Origin: Porphyromonadaceae bacterium UBA4259 | GTDB lineage: Bacteria > Bacteroidota > Bacteroidia > Bacteroidales > Muribaculaceae | Direction of reading: 5' to 3' | Assembly: GCA_002396125.1 (NCBI GenBank) | Contig: DGWL01000042.1 | Span: 4,964 to 29,476 of the forward strand | Length of the DNA: 24,513 nucleotides | Part shown: piece by piece, positions 22,970 to 24,513 of the stretch | Position numbering within the stretch: position 1 is the stretch's first letter | How the letters are laid out: each line of letters begins with the position of its first letter | Translations under genes and position numbers: made by a program | Notes under the pieces: model-generated | Databases searched by the model: none | The model's input: only the letters and a program-made list of their open reading frames with translations | Told to the model about the DNA's origin: nothing

Positions 22970-24154
22970 ATGAACTATAAAAAAATAACTCTGCGCCGTG
23001 GCAAGGAGGAGTCGCTCAAGCGATTCCACCCATGGGTGTTCTCGGGGGCGATTGCCACAGCCGACGACTCTATCGAAGAGGGCGACTTGGTATCGGTTTT
23101 TGCTGCCGACGGCCGCCACATTGGTAACGGACATTTTCAGGTGGGGAGCATCATGGTGCGCATCCTCTCTTGGGGCGACACCGCCATCGACGACGACTTC
23201 TATGCCGAGCGTCTTGCCCAGGCGTGGCGTGTGCGAAAGGCGTTGGGACTCATGCGCCCCGACAACAATTCATTTCGCCTTGTCCACGGTGAGGGCGACT
23301 TCCTGCCTGGGCTCGTGGTCGATGTCTACGGCAACACCGCCGTAATCCAAGCCCACTCGCCGGGCATGCACTTTGCCCGCAAGAGCATTGCACAAGCGCT
23401 GGTGAACTTGCCCGATGGCGTTATCAAGAATGTATATTACAAGAGTGAGACCACACTGCCCTATAAAGCTCATCTCGACCCCGAGAACCAGTACCTCATT
23501 GGTGCCTTCGACAGCGATGTCGCCATTGAGAACGGACTCCGTTTCCATGTCGACTGGTTGCGCGGACAGAAGACCGGCTTTTTTGTCGATCAGCGCGAGA
23601 ACCGCGCGTTGCTTGAGCGTTACAGCGCCGGTCGCCGTGTGCTCAATATGTTTTGCTACACCGGAGGATTCTCGTTCTACGCCATGCGTGGAGGGGCGCA
23701 ACTGGTGCACAGTGTCGACAGTTCGGGCAAGGCCGTGAGCCTCACCGAGCGCAATGTGGAGCTTAACTACCCGGGCGACGAGCGCCACAAGGCTTTTGCG
23801 CAGGACGCATTCGACTATCTCGACACCATGCCTGCCGGAGCCTACAATCTCATCATCCTCGACCCGCCGGCTTTTGCCAAGCACAAGAGTGCGCTCAAGA
23901 ATGCCCTCATTGGCTATCGCCGCCTCAATGCTAAGGCTTTCAGTAAGATAGAGAGTGGGGGAGTGCTCTTCACCTTCTCATGCTCGCAGGCGGTGAATAA
24001 GGAGCAGTTCCGTCTGGCTGTGTTCAGCGCGGCCGCCCAGAGCCGTCGCAAGGTGCGCATTCTCCACCAGCTCACCCAGCCGGCCGACCATCCCATCAAC
24101 ATCTACCATCCCGAGGGCGAATACCTCAAGGGCCTGGTACTCTACGTCGAGTGA
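22970..24154 (+). CDS. rlmI: RlmI-type 23S rRNA (cytosine-5) methyltransferase
   Basis: This is a class I SAM-dependent rRNA large-subunit methyltransferase. E. coli RlmI makes m5C1962 in 23S rRNA. An N-terminal PUA domain covers about residues 1-75, including RFHPWVFSGAI. The central EEHEH-like domain ends in GQKTGFFVDQRENR (199-212). The Rossmann SAM site is LNMFCYTGGFSFYA (225-238), the catalytic-site Asp-Pro-Pro is in IILDPPAFAK (298-300), and the conserved FSCS segment supplies the cysteine. The 394 residues match RlmI (396). It lies 48 bases after rseP and is probably in the dxr operon. The exact rRNA position modified is inferred from the family. Confidence 0.9.
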   Translation: MNYKKITLRRGKEESLKRFHPWVFSGAIATADDSIEEGDLVSVFAADGRHIGNGHFQVGSIMVRILSWGDTAIDDDFYAERLAQAWRVRKALGLMRPDNNSFRLVHGEGDFLPGLVVDVYGNTAVIQAHSPGMHFARKSIAQALVNLPDGVIKNVYYKSETTLPYKAHLDPENQYLIGAFDSDVAIENGLRFHVDWLRGQKTGFFVDQRENRALLERYSAGRRVLNMFCYTGGFSFYAMRGGAQLVHSVDSSGKAVSLTERNVELNYPGDERHKAFAQDAFDYLDTMPAGAYNLIILDPPAFAKHKSALKNALIGYRRLNAKAFSKIESGGVLFTFSCSQAVNKEQFRLAVFSAAAQSRRKVRILHQLTQPADHPINIYHPEGEYLKGLVLYVE

Positions 24155-24218
24155 TAGTCTCTTGTAGCCCAGCAAACTACTTCTAAAAGACAATTACCGA
24201 CAACGTTGACCTATGAGT

Positions 24219-24277
24219 AACTGGGTGTAGCGATTGCGGAAGGAGCGAAGCGACTATATCAATCGGCACACCCGGTT
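24219..24277. repeat. 18-bp imperfect inverted repeat with 23-base loop
   Basis: The left arm AACTGGGTGTAGCGATTG (24219-24236) and the right arm CAATCGGCACACCCGGTT (24260-24277) are complementary at 15 of 18 positions. The loop contains GGAGCGAAGCG. The size and layout suggest a dispersed palindromic element rather than a terminator, because no U tract follows. Confidence 0.7.
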
Positions 24278-24295
24278 CATCCCACCTCTCATATT

Positions 24296-24310
24296 GTCGC
24301 CGATGGCGAC
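24296..24310. repeat. Short perfect hairpin GTCGCC-GAT-GGCGAC
   Basis: A perfect 6-bp GC-rich stem with a 3-base loop lies 18 bases after the larger inverted repeat and directly before the first CCCATGTGAATTA copy. It appears to be part of the same composite element. Confidence 0.6.
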
Positions 24311-24311
24311 C

Positions 24312-24365
24312 CCCATGTGAATTATGTGACCTCGCGCCAGCGTGGCACCTTTCCCATGTGAATTA
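24312..24365 (+). repeat. Direct repeat pair CCCATGTGAATTA
   Basis: Identical 13-bp copies occur at 24312-24324 and 24353-24365, with starts 41 bases apart. The sequence between them contains a small GCCA-GCG-TGGC hairpin. Confidence 0.75.
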
Positions 24366-24393
24366 GTTGAAATTAGCGAAGTTGTTTTTTGTC

Positions 24394-24421
24394 AAACAAT
24401 TACAAACAATTACAAACAATT
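24394..24421 (+). repeat. 10-bp tandem repeat AAACAATTAC (2.8 copies)
   Basis: Two full units and one partial unit of AAACAATTAC lie head to tail in the AT-rich part of the right-edge region. Confidence 0.8.
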
Positions 24422-24513
24422 TTCAAAACAAAAAATTATTATAATTCGGTGTGAGCCGGCTTTCCGGTGCCGTGATTTTGTCAAACCCAAAAAACAATAA
24501 ATTAACAAAGTAG

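Larger units (their letters stand above)
24155..24513. other. Gene-free right-edge region rich in repeats
   Basis: No convincing reading frame occurs on either strand in these 359 bases. The left 220 bases hold inverted and direct repeats (listed separately). The right 150 bases are AT-rich, with an AAACAATTAC tandem repeat, two copies of TTTTGTCAAAC (24387-24397 and 24476-24486), and a short CCGG-CTTT-CCGG hairpin near 24458. The last 30 bases look like a leader running into a gene beyond the window. Confidence 0.7.

Noticed and set aside
24394..24421. Repeats at the right edge considered as a CRISPR array
   Set aside because: Units are only 10 bp and contiguous, without spacers, and no cas genes are nearby.
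24458..24469. CCGG-CTTT-CCGG considered as a terminator or RNA element
   Set aside because: The stem is only 4 bp and no U tract follows directly; it is too weak to call.

Overview
The window reads as a chromosomal segment of a gut-type Bacteroidales bacterium, most likely Muribaculaceae or a close relative. This rests on four things: a type IX secretion protein (PorV), a secreted nuclease with a type IX-like C-terminal region, repeated Bacteroidetes promoters (TTTG, 19-21 bases, TAnnTTTG), and a near absence of Shine-Dalgarno sequences. The family assignment is inference. It is mostly housekeeping DNA; I see no prophage, insertion sequence, CRISPR array, rRNA or tRNA.

Layout. 1-3.5 kb: 3' part of secA (+), converging through a perfect 18-bp palindromic terminator on radC and a family 2 glycosyltransferase (both -). 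3.6-6.2 kb: pgeF (+), then a secreted endonuclease I (+) with its own promoter. 6.2-8.7 kb: efp (-) and rpmH (+) fire divergently from a 254-base region; rpmH is only 50 codons. Next is a UDP-glucose 6-dehydrogenase homologue (-) in which three conserved catalytic residues, including the nucleophilic cysteine, are replaced. 8.9-11.9 kb: glpA-glpB (+), two subunits of anaerobic glycerol-3-phosphate dehydrogenase, without glpC. 11.9-16.5 kb, all (-): argS, a Bax inhibitor-1 family membrane protein, porV and ispF. 16.8-20.2 kb (+): a tight three-gene unit of a COG2509-type FAD dehydrogenase, pseudouridine kinase psuK and pseudouridine-5'-phosphate glycosidase psuG. 20.3-24.2 kb (+): dxr, rseP and an RlmI-type 23S rRNA methyltransferase, probably one operon. 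24.16-24.51 kb: no gene, but dense inverted and direct repeats.

How the genes work together. Dxr and IspF are two steps of the MEP isoprenoid pathway. PorV and the endonuclease are a type IX component and a likely type IX cargo. SecA would export both precursors across the inner membrane. EF-P, L34, ArgS and RlmI serve translation. PsuK and PsuG recycle pseudouridine from RNA turnover, and PgeF acts on nucleosides or on mis-built peptidoglycan precursors.

The observations most worth following are the dehydrogenase with a replaced active site, the FAD dehydrogenase-psuK-psuG unit, the odd dxr start (GTG overlapping an out-of-frame ATG, or a one-base assembly loss), the 9-bp TCTAGAAAN repeats before rlmI, and the palindromic repeat cluster at the right edge.
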